Source: Bin5 sp965204705 (lineage in GTDB: Bacteria > Chloroflexota > Anaerolineae > Caldilineales > Caldilineaceae). From it: 64,000 nucleotides of DNA. The DNA lies in assembly GCA_965204705.1 (NCBI GenBank), contig OZ242006.1, positions 5,208,001 through 5,272,000 on the forward strand, given 5' to 3'. A program made the position numbers and the translations under genes. Shown here in pieces: positions 1 to 9,600 of the stretch (the first letter of the stretch is position 1; each line of letters starts with the position of its first letter). The notes below the pieces were generated by a model. The model saw only the letters and a list, made by a program, of their open reading frames with translations, had not been told where the DNA came from and searched no databases.

Positions 1-1003
1 CGAGAATGAGCGACAGTTTGTGTCCTTGGCGGTCGGCGAGCAGGCCGAAGATTAGATTGCTGGCGGACTGGCCGACTAGGAAAGCGACGGTGTAGGTGCC
101 GACGGTGCCGCCGGAGACGTCCCATTTGCTGACGGCGGCGACGGTGACGAAGGCGACGCCCATGCCGCCGACGGCGAGGAGGCCGCGGGCGATGAGGAAG
201 CGGCGGAAGTTTTGATCGCGGCGCAGGATGCGGCCAAGCCTGGTCCAGATGCGCAGCCGGTTTTCGGCGGTGCGGGGGACCTGGCGCACGGGCTCGCGGG
301 TAAGGGCGAGGACGGCCCAGCCGAGGAACATGAGAATTGTAGCCAGGCCGAAGAGGATGAGGAAGTTGCGGGGGAAGGCGATGTTATCGAGGATGCGGCT
401 GCTGCCGAGGGCGCCGATGGCGCCGGCGATTCCGCCGACGAACATGGTTACGCCCATGAGGCGGCCGCGGCGGGTGGCGGGGAAGCAGACTGCGAGGAGA
501 TCCTGCCAGGCGGGCGCGATGACGCCGGCGCCGAAGTTGTAGATTGCGAATGAGAGCAGGAAGAGAGCCAAGGCCCAGGAGGGCGACCGGACGGCGAGGA
601 AGGTTGTTGCCGTGAGGAGGATGAGCGGCACGCGTTCGAGGAAGAAGCCGAGGTTGATGAGCCAGGGCTTTTTGCGGTCGGTGCGTTCAATTGGGCCGGC
701 GGTGAGGAGCTGGGGAAAGAACCAGCCGCCGTTGGCGATGACTGCGAGCAGGCCGAAGTAGAAGGGGTTATCGGTGAGGCGGCTGACGAAGAAGGGGAGG
801 ATGGTGGTCGCGGACATGAGGCTCTGGGCGAGCAGGAAGAGGGCGCCGTCGATGACGTTTACGGAGAAGTTCCAGTTGTAGTTGCGCCATACTTCGGCCT
901 CGACGTCCTCGTCGGTACGGACGGAGGCGGGTAGATCGACCTGCAGCATGCGGCGCACCATGGCGATGGCGAATCTGCGGGCGGGGATTATGGTTCCGAG
1001 CAT
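1..1003 (-). CDS. MFS transporter, C-terminus cut by window edge
   Basis: Reading the minus strand from an ATG at 1003 gives an uninterrupted frame of about 334 residues that runs off the left edge, so no stop is visible. The product is mostly hydrophobic membrane segments joined by short charged loops. One loop reads LLTAGPIERTDRKKPW and another FPATRRGRLMGV; such basic loops between helices 2-3 and the later repeated one are typical of the major facilitator superfamily. A soluble N-terminus of about 45 residues (VRTDEDVEAEVWRNYNWNF) precedes the first helix, as in MFS proteins often found in Chloroflexota. It probably exports or imports a small molecule across the inner membrane; the substrate cannot be read. 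The start lies next to the heptamer repeat array. Confidence 0.8.
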   Translation of the reverse strand, partial: MLGTIIPARRFAIAMVRRMLQVDLPASVRTDEDVEAEVWRNYNWNFSVNVIDGALFLLAQSLMSATTILPFFVSRLTDNPFYFGLLAVIANGGWFFPQLLTAGPIERTDRKKPWLINLGFFLERVPLILLTATTFLAVRSPSWALALFLLSFAIYNFGAGVIAPAWQDLLAVCFPATRRGRLMGVTMFVGGIAGAIGALGSSRILDNIAFPRNFLILFGLATILMFLGWAVLALTREPVRQVPRTAENRLRIWTRLGRILRRDQNFRRFLIARGLLAVGGMGVAFVTVAAVSKWDVSGGTVGTYTVAFLVGQSASNLIFGLLADRQGHKLSLIL

Positions 1004-1021
1004 CGGGGCATCTCTAAACTG

Positions 1022-1194
1022 CAGTGGTCGGTGGTCAGTGGTCAGTGGTCAGTGGTCGGTGGTCAGTGGTCGGTGGTCGGTGGTCGGTGGTCGGTGGTCG
1101 GTGGTCGGTGGTCGGTGGTCGGTGGTCGGTGGTCGGTGGTCGGTGGTCGGTGGTCGGTGGTCGGTGGTCAGTGGTCGGTGGTCGGTGGTCGGTG
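1022..1194. repeat. Heptamer tandem repeat array (AGTGGTC/GGTGGTC)
   Basis: About 24 head-to-tail copies of a 7-bp unit, GTGGTCA or GTGGTCG, fill the gap between the MFS start and the oxidoreductase promoter. The first copies alternate A/G at one position and the middle is pure GTGGTCG. Because 7 is not a multiple of 3, all frames stay open through it and give meaningless Trp/Val/Gly peptides. Shorter runs of the same unit occur at 3362-3409, 3545-3576, 5154-5187, 5762-5795 and 16402-16440. Confidence 0.95.
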
Positions 1195-1331
1195 AAGTAT
1201 AAGTTGGTTTGGTGTCCTGCGCTACTTTGGGGGGATGTGTATAATTGTGCAAAGCTCTCCTGCTCGAACAGGGTGCGGGAGGGTGGAGAGGTCGGTCTGT
1301 ACGCGAAGCAGGGGAGTGGGTGAGGACTGTT

Positions 1332-3410
1332 ATGTTGACGATTGTTGAGAAGCTGATTTTTGTGGCCGCGATTGCGGTGTCGATCTATCTGAGCTACGTG
1401 CAGTTCCGGCGCGTTTATGATGTGGTGCGGCGGGGGGAGGGGGCGCTGCCGAGCCGGGGTGAAATGGCGGGGCGGCTGTGGTCTGCGGCGGGCAGGTGGC
1501 TTACGTTTGGCAATTTGTGGAAGATTCGTGGGCGGGCGGGTGTGTTTCATGCGCTGATCGCGTGGGGGTTCGTATTTTATCTGCTGGTGAATTTGGGCGA
1601 TGTGGTGCAGGGATTTTTTGCGATCCGTTTTCTGGGCGGGGGTGCAGTTGGGGACGCGTACCGTTTTGCGGCGGATGTGGTGACGGTGGGCATTTTGGTT
1701 GGCATGGTCTATTTTCTGGTGCGGCGGTTTGTGTACCGTTCGCCGGCGCTGGGTTACCGCGAGAATGTGATGCTGGTGGAGGGGGTGAAGGCGGGGGGCA
1801 TCGGGCGGGACTCGTTGGTGGTGGGGCTTTTCATTTTGCTGCACGTGGGGTTCCGGCTGGTGGGGGAGAGCTTCGGGATCGCGCTGGAGCGGCTAGCAGC
1901 CGGTCATGGGGACGGGGCGCAGCCGTTCGCGAACGGGGTGAGTTTGTTGTGGGGCGGGTTGGATGCGGCGGCGCTGACGGTGGGACAGCATGTGGGCTGG
2001 TGGGTGGCGCTGGGGTTGGTGCTGGCGTTTGTGCCGTGGTTCCCGCGCACGAAGCATCTGCATTTGATCATGTCGGGCGTGAACTTTCTGGCGCGGCCGG
2101 AGCGGAGTTCGCTGGGGGAGCTGCCGCCGCTCGATTTCGAGGATGAGACGATCGAGGCGTTCGGCGCGGCGCGGCTGGAGGAGCTGCCGTGGCCGCACCT
2201 GGTGGATGCTTATGCGTGCATCATGTGCAACCGCTGCCAGGATGTGTGCCCGGCTTATGTGACGGGGAAAGAACTGTCTCCGGCGGCGCTGGAGGTGAAC
2301 AAGCGGTACGCTATCAACGAGGGGGCGGCGGCGATGGCGGCGGGGGAGGAGACCCCGCCGTTGCTGGAATACGCGATCAGCGAGTCGGCGGTGTGGGCGT
2401 GTACGGCGTGCGGCGCGTGCGTGGATATCTGCCCGGTGGGGAATGAGCCGATGTTCGACATCATGCATTTGCGGCGCTACCAGGCGCTGACGGAGAACAG
2501 TTTCCCGGACACGCTGCAGCAGGCCTACCGGGGGATCGAGCGGCAGGGGAATCCGTGGAACCAGAGCGCGCGTGAGCGGCTGGCGTGGGCGGAGGGTCTG
2601 GGTGTGCCGACGGTGGAGGAGGCGCCGGAGGCGGAGGTCCTGTGGTGGGTGGGGTGCGCGCCGAGCTATGATCCGCGGGCGCGGGAGACGGCGCGGGCTT
2701 TTGCGAAGGTGCTGAACCATACGGGGGTGAGCTACGCGGTGCTGGGCGAGATGGAGAGCTGCACCGGCGATGCGGCGCGGCGGTCGGGGCGGGAGGATCT
2801 GTTCTGGGGGATGGCGGAGAGCAATCTGGAGGTGTTGAACGAGGTTGCGCCGCGGCGGATCGTGACGACGTGCCCGCACTGTTTGCACAGTATCGGCAAG
2901 GAGTATCACCAGTACAGTGGGAGCGAGGAGGCGCCGCAGTGGGAGGTGATCCACCATACGCAGCTGCTGTCGGAGCTGGTGGCGGCGCGCAAGCTGGAGT
3001 ACAACGTTGAGCAGGATGGGGGAGTGACTTTCCACGATCCGTGTTATCTGGGCCGCCAGAACGGTATTGTGGACGCGCCGCGGACGTTGCTGGAGGCGGG
3101 TAATATTGCGCTGGAGGAGATGCCGCGGCACGGGCAGCAGAGTTTCTGTTGTGGGGCCGGGGGCGCGCAGTTCTGGAAGGAGGAGGAGCCGGGCGAGCGG
3201 GCCGTGAGTGCGGAGCGGTATGCTGAGGCGCGGGCGACGGGTGCGGACACGGTGGCGGTGGGCTGTCCGTTCTGTTTGACGATGATGTCGGATGCGGCGA
3301 AGGCGGCGGATGAGGGTGTGGTGGTGAAGGATGTGGTGGAGTTGATTGCGGAGGGATTGGACGGCAGTGGTCAGGGATCAGTGGTCAGAACGGCAGTGGT
3401 TAGTGGGTGA
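1332..3410 (+). CDS. Membrane-anchored HdrD/DsrK-like iron-sulfur oxidoreductase
   Basis: A 692-residue protein. The N-terminal ~250 residues hold about five membrane helices resembling the NarI/DsrM cytochrome b-type anchor. Two 4Fe-4S motifs follow, CIMCNRCQDVCP near residue 296 and CTACGACVDICP near 357. Two CCG domains come next: CAPSY...ESCTGD and CPHCLH, then CYLGRQ, FCCGAGG near 606 and CPFC. This is the heterodisulfide reductase D/glycolate oxidase GlcF-like architecture, probably moving electrons between a quinone pool and a thiol/disulfide or unknown partner at the membrane. The ATG at 1332 was preferred over an upstream in-frame start because the longer N-terminus is not hydrophobic or conserved-looking. 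A TATAAT sits at 1240-1245. The last ~15 residues (GSGQGSVVRTAVVSG) and the stop are supplied by a degenerate heptamer repeat. Confidence 0.9.
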   Translation: MLTIVEKLIFVAAIAVSIYLSYVQFRRVYDVVRRGEGALPSRGEMAGRLWSAAGRWLTFGNLWKIRGRAGVFHALIAWGFVFYLLVNLGDVVQGFFAIRFLGGGAVGDAYRFAADVVTVGILVGMVYFLVRRFVYRSPALGYRENVMLVEGVKAGGIGRDSLVVGLFILLHVGFRLVGESFGIALERLAAGHGDGAQPFANGVSLLWGGLDAAALTVGQHVGWWVALGLVLAFVPWFPRTKHLHLIMSGVNFLARPERSSLGELPPLDFEDETIEAFGAARLEELPWPHLVDAYACIMCNRCQDVCPAYVTGKELSPAALEVNKRYAINEGAAAMAAGEETPPLLEYAISESAVWACTACGACVDICPVGNEPMFDIMHLRRYQALTENSFPDTLQQAYRGIERQGNPWNQSARERLAWAEGLGVPTVEEAPEAEVLWWVGCAPSYDPRARETARAFAKVLNHTGVSYAVLGEMESCTGDAARRSGREDLFWGMAESNLEVLNEVAPRRIVTTCPHCLHSIGKEYHQYSGSEEAPQWEVIHHTQLLSELVAARKLEYNVEQDGGVTFHDPCYLGRQNGIVDAPRTLLEAGNIALEEMPRHGQQSFCCGAGGAQFWKEEEPGERAVSAERYAEARATGADTVAVGCPFCLTMMSDAAKAADEGVVVKDVVELIAEGLDGSGQGSVVRTAVVSG
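3362..3409. repeat. Degenerate heptamer repeats overlapping a gene end
   Basis: CAGTGGTCAGGGATCAGTGG and CAGTGGTTAGTGGGTGA are diverged copies of the 7-mer AGTGGTC. They encode the last residues and the TGA stop of the oxidoreductase. Confidence 0.75.
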
Positions 3411-3544
3411 GGGGGCGTGTGGGGGCGTAGACACGGTTCGATTGACAGTTTGTTGGGGAAGAATGAACAGGTTCGCTAGCGTCGGGGGGCGTTGCGGGGG
3501 GTGTCCCCCCGCACAAGGGAGGGCCGAAGGGCCGACCGCACGAC

Positions 3545-3576
3545 TGCAGTGGTCAGTGGTCAGTGGTTAGTGGGTT
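3545..3576. repeat. Heptamer repeat, four copies
   Basis: GCAGTGGTCAGTGGTCAGTGG then TTAGTGGG. It lies in the 255-bp gap between convergent genes; nothing else is recognised in that gap. Confidence 0.85.
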
Positions 3577-3665
3577 GAGACGGCATGGGGGAGCAGGAAC
3601 TGTTGGTTAGGGATGTTGGTGGGGAAGAATTAGCACGGTGGGCTGGAGGAGAGGCTTTTGGGAGA

Positions 3666-4484
3666 TCAGCAGAGGAAGGCTGCGAAGCGGGAGGGGGAGG
3701 CGGTGAGGGTTGCGACCTGGAAGGCGGCGTAGAAGAGGAGTGAGCAGAGGAGGGTCCAGGACAGGCCGCGGACGATGCGGGCTTCGCGGACGAGGGGCTG
3801 GCGGCCGAAGTTGAGGATGGAGGGCGGGCGGTAGCGGGGCAGAAGGCCGATGGCAATGATGACGCCGCCGACGAGGCCGCCCATGTGGCCCCAGTTGTCG
3901 ACGTTGGCGACCGAGAAGCCGAGAACCAGGTTGATGACCAGGATGGCAAGCGCGGACTGGAGCATCGACTGCCCCTGCCGGCCCATATTGTCCCGAAAGC
4001 GATAGAAGTAGATGATGGTTGCGCCGAGCAGGGCGAAGACGGCGCCGGATGCGCCTGCGGAGGGGGCGGGCGAGAAGGCGTAGCTGGCGATGCTGCCGAG
4101 CAGGCCGCCGAGAAGGTAGATGACGGTGAAGCGCAGGTGGCCGAAATGGCCTTCGATAATGGGGCCGAGCCAGAAGAGGCCGATCAGGTTGGAGATGAGG
4201 TGGATGGGGCCGATGTGGAGGAACATGGCGGTGAAGAGCCGCCAGCTCTCGCCCTGCAGGATATGCCAGTTGGACTTCATGCCGAGGTCACAGAGGACGT
4301 TCAGGTTGGTGGGGCCGTTAAAGACGCGGTATTCGATCAGCCCGTAGATGAAGGTGGCGGCGAAGACGAGGAGGTTGACGGCGATCAGGGCGCGGCTGAC
4401 GCGGGGGGCGACGAGTGGGATGTAGAAGGATGGATCGGGCGGCGGGCCGTCCGGACGGGTCGGGGTACCGAAGAGGTTTCTCAC
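3666..4484 (-). CDS. Rhomboid family intramembrane serine protease
   Basis: 272 residues with about six membrane helices. The catalytic serine lies in GASGAVFALLG (Ser146) and the catalytic histidine in WGHMGGLVGG (His200). The HxxxN-like segment HIGPIHLISN (residues 90-99) provides the oxyanion region. Rhomboids cut substrate transmembrane helices inside the membrane; the natural substrate is unknown. A basic, proline-rich N-terminus precedes helix 1. The gene starts 7 bp after the guanylate kinase stop on the same strand, so the two are probably co-transcribed, although no functional link is known. Confidence 0.95.
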   Translation of the reverse strand: MRNLFGTPTRPDGPPPDPSFYIPLVAPRVSRALIAVNLLVFAATFIYGLIEYRVFNGPTNLNVLCDLGMKSNWHILQGESWRLFTAMFLHIGPIHLISNLIGLFWLGPIIEGHFGHLRFTVIYLLGGLLGSIASYAFSPAPSAGASGAVFALLGATIIYFYRFRDNMGRQGQSMLQSALAILVINLVLGFSVANVDNWGHMGGLVGGVIIAIGLLPRYRPPSILNFGRQPLVREARIVRGLSWTLLCSLLFYAAFQVATLTASPSRFAAFLC

Positions 4485-4491
4485 GGCCGGT

Positions 4492-5133
4492 CTACAGATC
4501 TATGGGCGACCAGTCTACGCGACATTTTTCGGCCCGGATGATGCTGATCACCTTGTCGACAGTCTCTTCCTGGCGGTCGTCGCGGTTGACGACGACGTAT
4601 TGGAAGTTCTGCAGGTGCTGCATCTCCTTGCGGGCGGTGGCTATGCGCATCTTGAGCCTGTCGGGGCTTTCGGTCTTGCGTTCCAGGAGGCGGCGCAGCT
4701 GCTCCTCTTCGTTTTCGGCGACGAGGAAGATGGTCACTGCCTCGGGTATGAGGCGGCGGATGGTGGCGGCGCCCTGTACGTCGATGCGAAGGATGACGTC
4801 CTTGCCGCTGGCCAGGGCTTTGCGGACGTGAGTTTTGGGGATGCCTTTGTAGTCGCCGTAGACGACGGCATATTCCAGGAGTTCATTGGCGTCGATCATT
4901 TCGGCGAATTCGCCGACCGAGACGAAGTGGTAGTCGACGCCTTCGACTTCAGCCGGCCGGCGGGGCCGGGTGGTGGCGGTGACGACGAAGTGGAAGGGTA
5001 GGTCTCGCTTCTTCAGCAGGGAGAGCGTGGTGTCTTTGCCGACGCCACTGGGCCCGGATATCACCACCAGAATCGGATGGGGTTGATTCTGCCGGTCGTA
5101 GATCGGAGTCACATCGTCCTGAGTTTCTGACAT
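4492..5133 (-). CDS. gmk: Guanylate kinase
   Basis: 213 residues, the usual length. The P-loop GPSGVGKD is at residues 27-34. The GMP-binding region TTRPRRPAEVEGVDYHFVS, the LEYAVVYGDYKGIPK segment and the lid RKTESPDRLKMRIATARKE are all present. The enzyme phosphorylates GMP (and dGMP) to GDP with ATP in the cytosol. The N-terminus is about 20 residues longer than the core fold and acidic. First gene of a likely two-gene unit with the rhomboid protease. Confidence 0.97.
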   Translation of the reverse strand: MSETQDDVTPIYDRQNQPHPILVVISGPSGVGKDTTLSLLKKRDLPFHFVVTATTRPRRPAEVEGVDYHFVSVGEFAEMIDANELLEYAVVYGDYKGIPKTHVRKALASGKDVILRIDVQGAATIRRLIPEAVTIFLVAENEEEQLRRLLERKTESPDRLKMRIATARKEMQHLQNFQYVVVNRDDRQEETVDKVISIIRAEKCRVDWSPIDL

Positions 5134-5153
5134 AGAAGGCGTATCTTTACTGC

Positions 5154-5187
5154 AGTGGTCAGTGGTCGGTGGTCAGTAGTTGGTTGT
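5154..5187. repeat. Heptamer repeat upstream of gmk
   Basis: GCAGTGGTCAGTGGTCGGTGG followed by TCAGTAGTTGG. Same 7-mer family, starting 20 bp upstream of the guanylate kinase start. Confidence 0.85.
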
Positions 5188-5224
5188 TCGTTGTCTCTGC
5201 GGGTTTCCGCTCTTTCACGATTGC

Positions 5225-5253
5225 TTTGGACGGGGAATCAGGCTGGCTATAAT
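5225..5253 (+). promoter_or_regulatory. Sigma-70-like promoter for the FmdB gene
   Basis: TTTGGA at 5225-5230 and a perfect TATAAT at 5248-5253 are separated by exactly 17 bp. The promoter points to the zinc-ribbon gene at 5403, leaving a leader of about 140 nt. No experimental support; motif only. Confidence 0.55.
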
Positions 5254-5402
5254 GGTGGACAGTCGATAGTTCCGCGCTGGCAACAGTGATAGCGATCAGT
5301 ATAGTTCAAATAAATGGTAGGTGAAAAATCTGGCGTGTTTGGATTTAGCGCCGGGGTGGATGCGCCCCGGTGGGAGCGGGGCCAAGAGGCAAAGAGGGGC
5401 CG

Positions 5403-5774
5403 ATGCCGATTTACGAATATTACTGTTTTGATTGTAGGAAGCGGGTGAGCGTGCTGTTCCGCACGATGGCGGAGGCGGAGGCGGGCGCTTCGGCGTGCCC
5501 CGAGTGCGCGGGGCAGCGCTTGCGGCGTTTGATGAGCCGGCTGCGGGTGCTGCGTTCGGAGGAAGACAACATCGAGTCGATGGCAGAGGACTCTGCGCTG
5601 TTGTCGGGGTTGGAGCAGGAGGACCCGCGGGCGCTGGCGCACTTCATGCGCAAGATGAGTGACGAGACGGGTGAGCCGCTGGATGAGGAGATGAACGAGG
5701 TGGTGGACCGGCTGGAGACTGGGGAGAGCCCGGAGTCGATAGAGTCTTCGATGCCGGAGGGCAGTGATCAGTAG
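5403..5774 (+). CDS. FmdB family zinc-ribbon protein
   Basis: 123 residues. MPIYEYYCFDC is the classic start of the FmdB/CxxC regulatory family; the ATG at 5403 was chosen to begin exactly there. Cys8, Cys11, Cys32 and Cys35 make the zinc ribbon (CFDC and CPEC). The rest is acidic and helical. Members are small cytosolic metal-binding proteins, annotated as putative regulators; the role is not established. The final residues GSDQ and the TAG stop come from the heptamer repeat that begins at 5762, as seen at the end of the oxidoreductase gene. Confidence 0.88.
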   Translation: MPIYEYYCFDCRKRVSVLFRTMAEAEAGASACPECAGQRLRRLMSRLRVLRSEEDNIESMAEDSALLSGLEQEDPRALAHFMRKMSDETGEPLDEEMNEVVDRLETGESPESIESSMPEGSDQ

Positions 5775-5795
5775 TCAGTGGTCAGTGGTCAGTGA
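5762..5795. repeat. Heptamer repeat covering the FmdB stop codon
   Basis: AGTGATCAGTAGTCAGTGG and two further copies. The TAG stop is one diverged unit. Just downstream, 5820-5853 carries one copy of the GATCCGCGAAGG...GCGCGAAG repeat that recurs at 18828, 21583 and 25367. Confidence 0.85.
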
Positions 5796-5926
5796 ACGGC
5801 GGGACACCTTTGACTGCGTTGATCCGCGAAGGTACGCGAAGGGGCGCGAAGAACACCTTTAGGGTCGCTGGTCTAGGGAGGGGCCCGACGGGCGCCTTTG
5901 ATAGCGCTGGTATTGGGGAGGGGCGG

Positions 5927-6256
5927 TTAGATTTTTTCGAAGTGGTCGACGGGGACGACGAAGATGGTGGCTCCGCCGACCTGTTTTTCGACGGGGGCGG
6001 GGATGTGCATTTCGCCGGGTTCCATGACGGGAGGGAGGGGTGTGACGTACTGGATGCGGCTGGTGCAGCTTTCGCGGAAGACGGTGAGGACGTCTTGGAC
6101 CTGCTCGTCCTCGACGCCGCAGAAGATGGTGGCGTTGCCGATGCGGAGGAAGCCGCCGCGGGTGCCGGTGATGGTGGCGGAGTAGCCGCGGCGTCCTAGG
6201 CGGTCGAGGAGGTTGGGGCTGTCTTCTTCGTTGACGATGGCGATGACGAGTTTCAT
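5927..6256 (-). CDS. darA: DarA/PstA-type cyclic di-AMP receptor (PII-like, DUF970)
   Basis: 109 residues, the family length. The start MKLVIAIVNEEDSPNLLDRL, the central TGTRGGFLRIGNATIFCGVE and the following DVLTVFRESC match the DarA/YaaQ family of trimeric PII-like proteins that bind c-di-AMP. These are soluble signal sensors; their outputs are mostly unknown. In many Gram-positive and Chloroflexota genomes the gene follows thymidylate kinase directly. Here tmk is on the same strand but separated by a 4.7-kb glycosyltransferase-like gene. Confidence 0.9.
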   Translation of the reverse strand: MKLVIAIVNEEDSPNLLDRLGRRGYSATITGTRGGFLRIGNATIFCGVEDEQVQDVLTVFRESCTSRIQYVTPLPPVMEPGEMHIPAPVEKQVGGATIFVVPVDHFEKI

Positions 6257-6634
6257 GTTATTGATGTAGGTTCAATTTGAGATCACGACTCTTGGAGCGG
6301 GCTGCAGACCGGGCGCAGAAGCGGGGCCTGCGCTGTCGAATTTCACAAATTCCTGGATTCATTGGGGTCTGCTCAAGTTTCCAGGGCCTCATGCCAGATT
6401 GCGACTGAAAACTTCGCTCTGTGAGATAACCTGAGCGTTCTCCAGCTTTCAAGGCAACTCCACAATAGGGCCAGTTGAATAATATCTCACTTTGACTACT
6501 TCTGTCTATTGGCAAATGTGGTCGGGTGCAGTCCTGAATGGGGGTGCGTGCCTGGTCAGGTCTGTGTCGACAGCGGACTGGCAGGTATCGATTGCACCGC
6601 CGAATGGCCTGCCGTGGTCAGGAAACGGCGTTGC
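6257..6634. other. Non-coding gap
   Basis: 378 bp between the giant membrane gene and darA. An 85-codon minus frame exists, but it has no recognisable family features and no good ribosome site. I see no repeats or RNA structure. Confidence 0.4.
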
Positions 6635-9600
6635 TTAGTCATCTGCAGGCCCCGCACTCCCAGATTCAGAGAGAACGACCGAGTCCGTACCATTTTCGGT
6701 GATGATTTTGGGCGCGCCTTCCAGGCTTACGTCGTAGAGGCCGGCGATCAGACGAAGCGGACCGGGGGGCAGCTCCGCTGGCAGTTGGAGGGCCATGCTG
6801 CTGAATCCTTCTTCCGAATTCAACTGTAGGATTGGGTCTGCCTGGGAGAGAACGCCGCCGGACTCGTTGATCAGGTGAATGAAGATTTTCTCCCCGCCGG
6901 TAAGGGTTGCTTGATCCCCTCTCCAGTCCATGTGTAAGACGAGAATGCCGGCGGCGATTACCTTTTCAGGGCTTAGTTGGGCTCTCACCAACGTAACGCC
7001 GTTTTCGAACAGAGTGTCTAACTGCCGCCAGCCATGCGGGTCGGGTCGCGCGTAGAGGTGCACCGGAAAGATGCCGACCTGCTCCTGCAGGACCTTGCGA
7101 AAGCCGGTGGCGAGTGCATCCGGAGCGATGCCGGTGGCATCCCAATTGGGAGCGGGCGCGGCGGGCAGAATGACCCTGTATACGTTGCCCTGGATGAGGG
7201 AATCGACGACCTGCGCCGCGCCCTCGGCGTCATGGGGCTTGGGCGGTATCATGAATTGTTGGGCATTGCCTTTGTAGTAGTAGGCGAGGGTTGGGTCGGG
7301 GAAGTTTTCGGCAATACGGATGTCTTGTGCCGGCAGGCCGAGGCTCCAGCGGTCCAACGTCTCGGCCAGCGCCCGCCATCCCAGTGATCCGCCTCCAAAG
7401 TAGTGGTTGCGCAGGCTGAAAACGTTGGCGGCAAGGACAAGGATGATCAGTGCGGCAGCTGAAATGCGGCCGAGGGGGATGCGTGCGAGAGTACTGGAGC
7501 GGTGGGCAGCAGAATCCTGCTCGCTGGTTGCGGCTGTTTCGCGGTCGACCCAGTAGCGCCAGCGCCAGCTCAGGTGGATATCGATCCAGCTGCTCATTCT
7601 GGCCGCGCTGACACTGATCAACAACAGGAAGGGCGGCAGCGCGGCGACCAGATAGCGCTCATCGAATATCGGACGCTGGCGCGCGCCGATCCAGGTCGCC
7701 AGAAGAGGTATGAACAGATAGGAGAGCAAGAAAGCAGTTGCACTCAGTTGGTCGAGAAGTGTCTGCTGCGGATTTTCTGCGCCCTTTTGGGAACTTTGGT
7801 CGGTCTGGCTTTCGGAGTCACCGGCCTCTGCCGTCCCGCTACTGATTTCGCCGCTGCCTTTGTTGCGCAGGCTGAAGATGAGTCCTGCGACGATTACAGA
7901 CCCGGCCAGCAACCCTGCGGCGAATCTCCAGATCGGATGGGGGACCGTTTCGCCCAAGACGAAGACACCGAGGGAGCGCCATAGCATTGTCCCGAAGGCG
8001 GGGGAATCGCCGTTACCACCGTAGCCTACAAGTGTCTGCCAGGCGCTGAGCAACCACGGCGCGCAAAGAGCAAGGGTCAACAGTTGTCCGAGACTCCAGC
8101 GCATCAGGAGCGCGCCATCGAAGGCGCGCCAAGAATCCCGGAATTGGCCGGTGTGGCGCATCCAGATGTTGCGCAGCAGCAGGAAGAGGACGAAGAAGTT
8201 TAGCGCTAAAAGGACGAATGCGGCGTAGTAATGAACGTGCAAGACTGCCGCCGCGCAGACGGCGTAGCCAGCAGGGGCCGGCCAGAGCTTCGGCTGGCGG
8301 ATGACCCGCAGGGCCAGAATTGTAGCAGCCAGGGTCAGTGCCAGGCTTAGGGAGTACATACGGGCATCCTGGCTGTGCCAGATCGCGTAGGTATTCACGG
8401 CCAGGAGCAGGCTGGCGGTTAGGGCGGTCGGGGCGCCAAGGCGAAGCTGCCTGGCCAGATGGAAGACCAGTGGGATGGCGACCGTCCCCGCCAGGACGGA
8501 GAAAAATCGCAAAGCGAACTCATTCGTTCCGGCGAACTGGAGCCAGGCGTGCTGCAGGAAGTAGCTGCCAACGGGGTGAGGTTCCCGCATCGCCAATGTT
8601 TGCGCCACGATCTGGGCAGGGGAGTTCAGGCTGAAGAAGAAGCCGAAGCTCTCGTCCCCCCGCAGTTCGCGAAAGCCGAGGCGGAAGAGCCTCAGCACGA
8701 AGCCGAGCAGGATAAGTGCCAGCAGTGCGGCGCGCTGGAGCTGCTTATTGGACAGGGCGCGCAGACTGGCGAGCTGGACATGCTCCAGGCCGAACACAGG
8801 AGCACCGGGGCCGGCTTTCCCGGCAGCGATCTGCGCCGGCTTGCTTTTGAGCCGGTCAAATGCATCGTGCATCCGCCGCCAGACAGCTTGCGCCGCTACG
8901 GAAAGATGGAGGCGAAGAGCAATGAGCAGCCCGACCCAGCCTATGCCGCTGGCTGCCAGACCCCAGACTGCGCTTTGAGGTCGATAAACCAGATCGAGCG
9001 TGCCGGATCCCGCGGGCACGGGTATGGCGAGGAATGCTCGATGTGCCCTTACCACCGGCAACGACAGCTCACCTCGCCACAGCGCCTGCCAGCCGGGCAG
9101 CCACTTCTCACTGAGGAAGAGGATCCCGCGCTGGGCGCTCTCGATTCCGATACGCAGATGCCCATCTGCAACGCGCTCAACCTGCAGGTCAGCCTCGCCA
9201 CCGTCGCCGACAACAATCCGCCCATCCTGCCAGTTGCTCCCCAGCGCCCAAGCATCGGAAGCGGCGATCAGCACCTCGGTTCGGATGTCGAAGGAGGGGT
9301 CGGCCAGCAGCGCAAGGGTTTCCTTTTCATTTGCAGTGCGGGCACTCTGTGTCCACCATATCCGCGGGGGAATTGAGCTCAACAGGTGGAGATAGGTCGT
9401 TGAGCTCTGCGGCTGATTGAATTCAGCCACCAGCCTGCTTTCGACGGGCAGTTCGCGTCTCCAGGTGAGGACTGTGCCCGTTCCCGTCAGTTCCCACATG
9501 CGCTCAAGGGGAAAATCCTGTAAGAGTTCGTTGTATCTGGCGTGACGCATGGGGCTTTTGCCCAGGACATCTTCCCAGCCGAGGAGCAGTCCGCTGTTGC

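Noticed and set aside
1022..1194. Possible CRISPR array
   Set aside because: Repeats are 7 bp without spacers; no cas genes in the window.
882..1323. Plus-strand ORFs with long Trp-Ser-Val-Val-Gly repeats, and the minus-strand Thr-Asp-His-Arg versions
   Set aside because: They are translations of the 7-bp repeat array, which keeps all frames open; no ribosome site or other coding sign.
1893..3131. 412-codon minus-strand ORF opposite the oxidoreductase gene
   Set aside because: Arg/His/Pro-rich shadow of a high-GC gene; the plus strand carries clear iron-sulfur motifs.
6258..6515. 85-codon minus-strand ORF upstream of darA
   Set aside because: No family feature or ribosome site; sequence composition is not protein-like.
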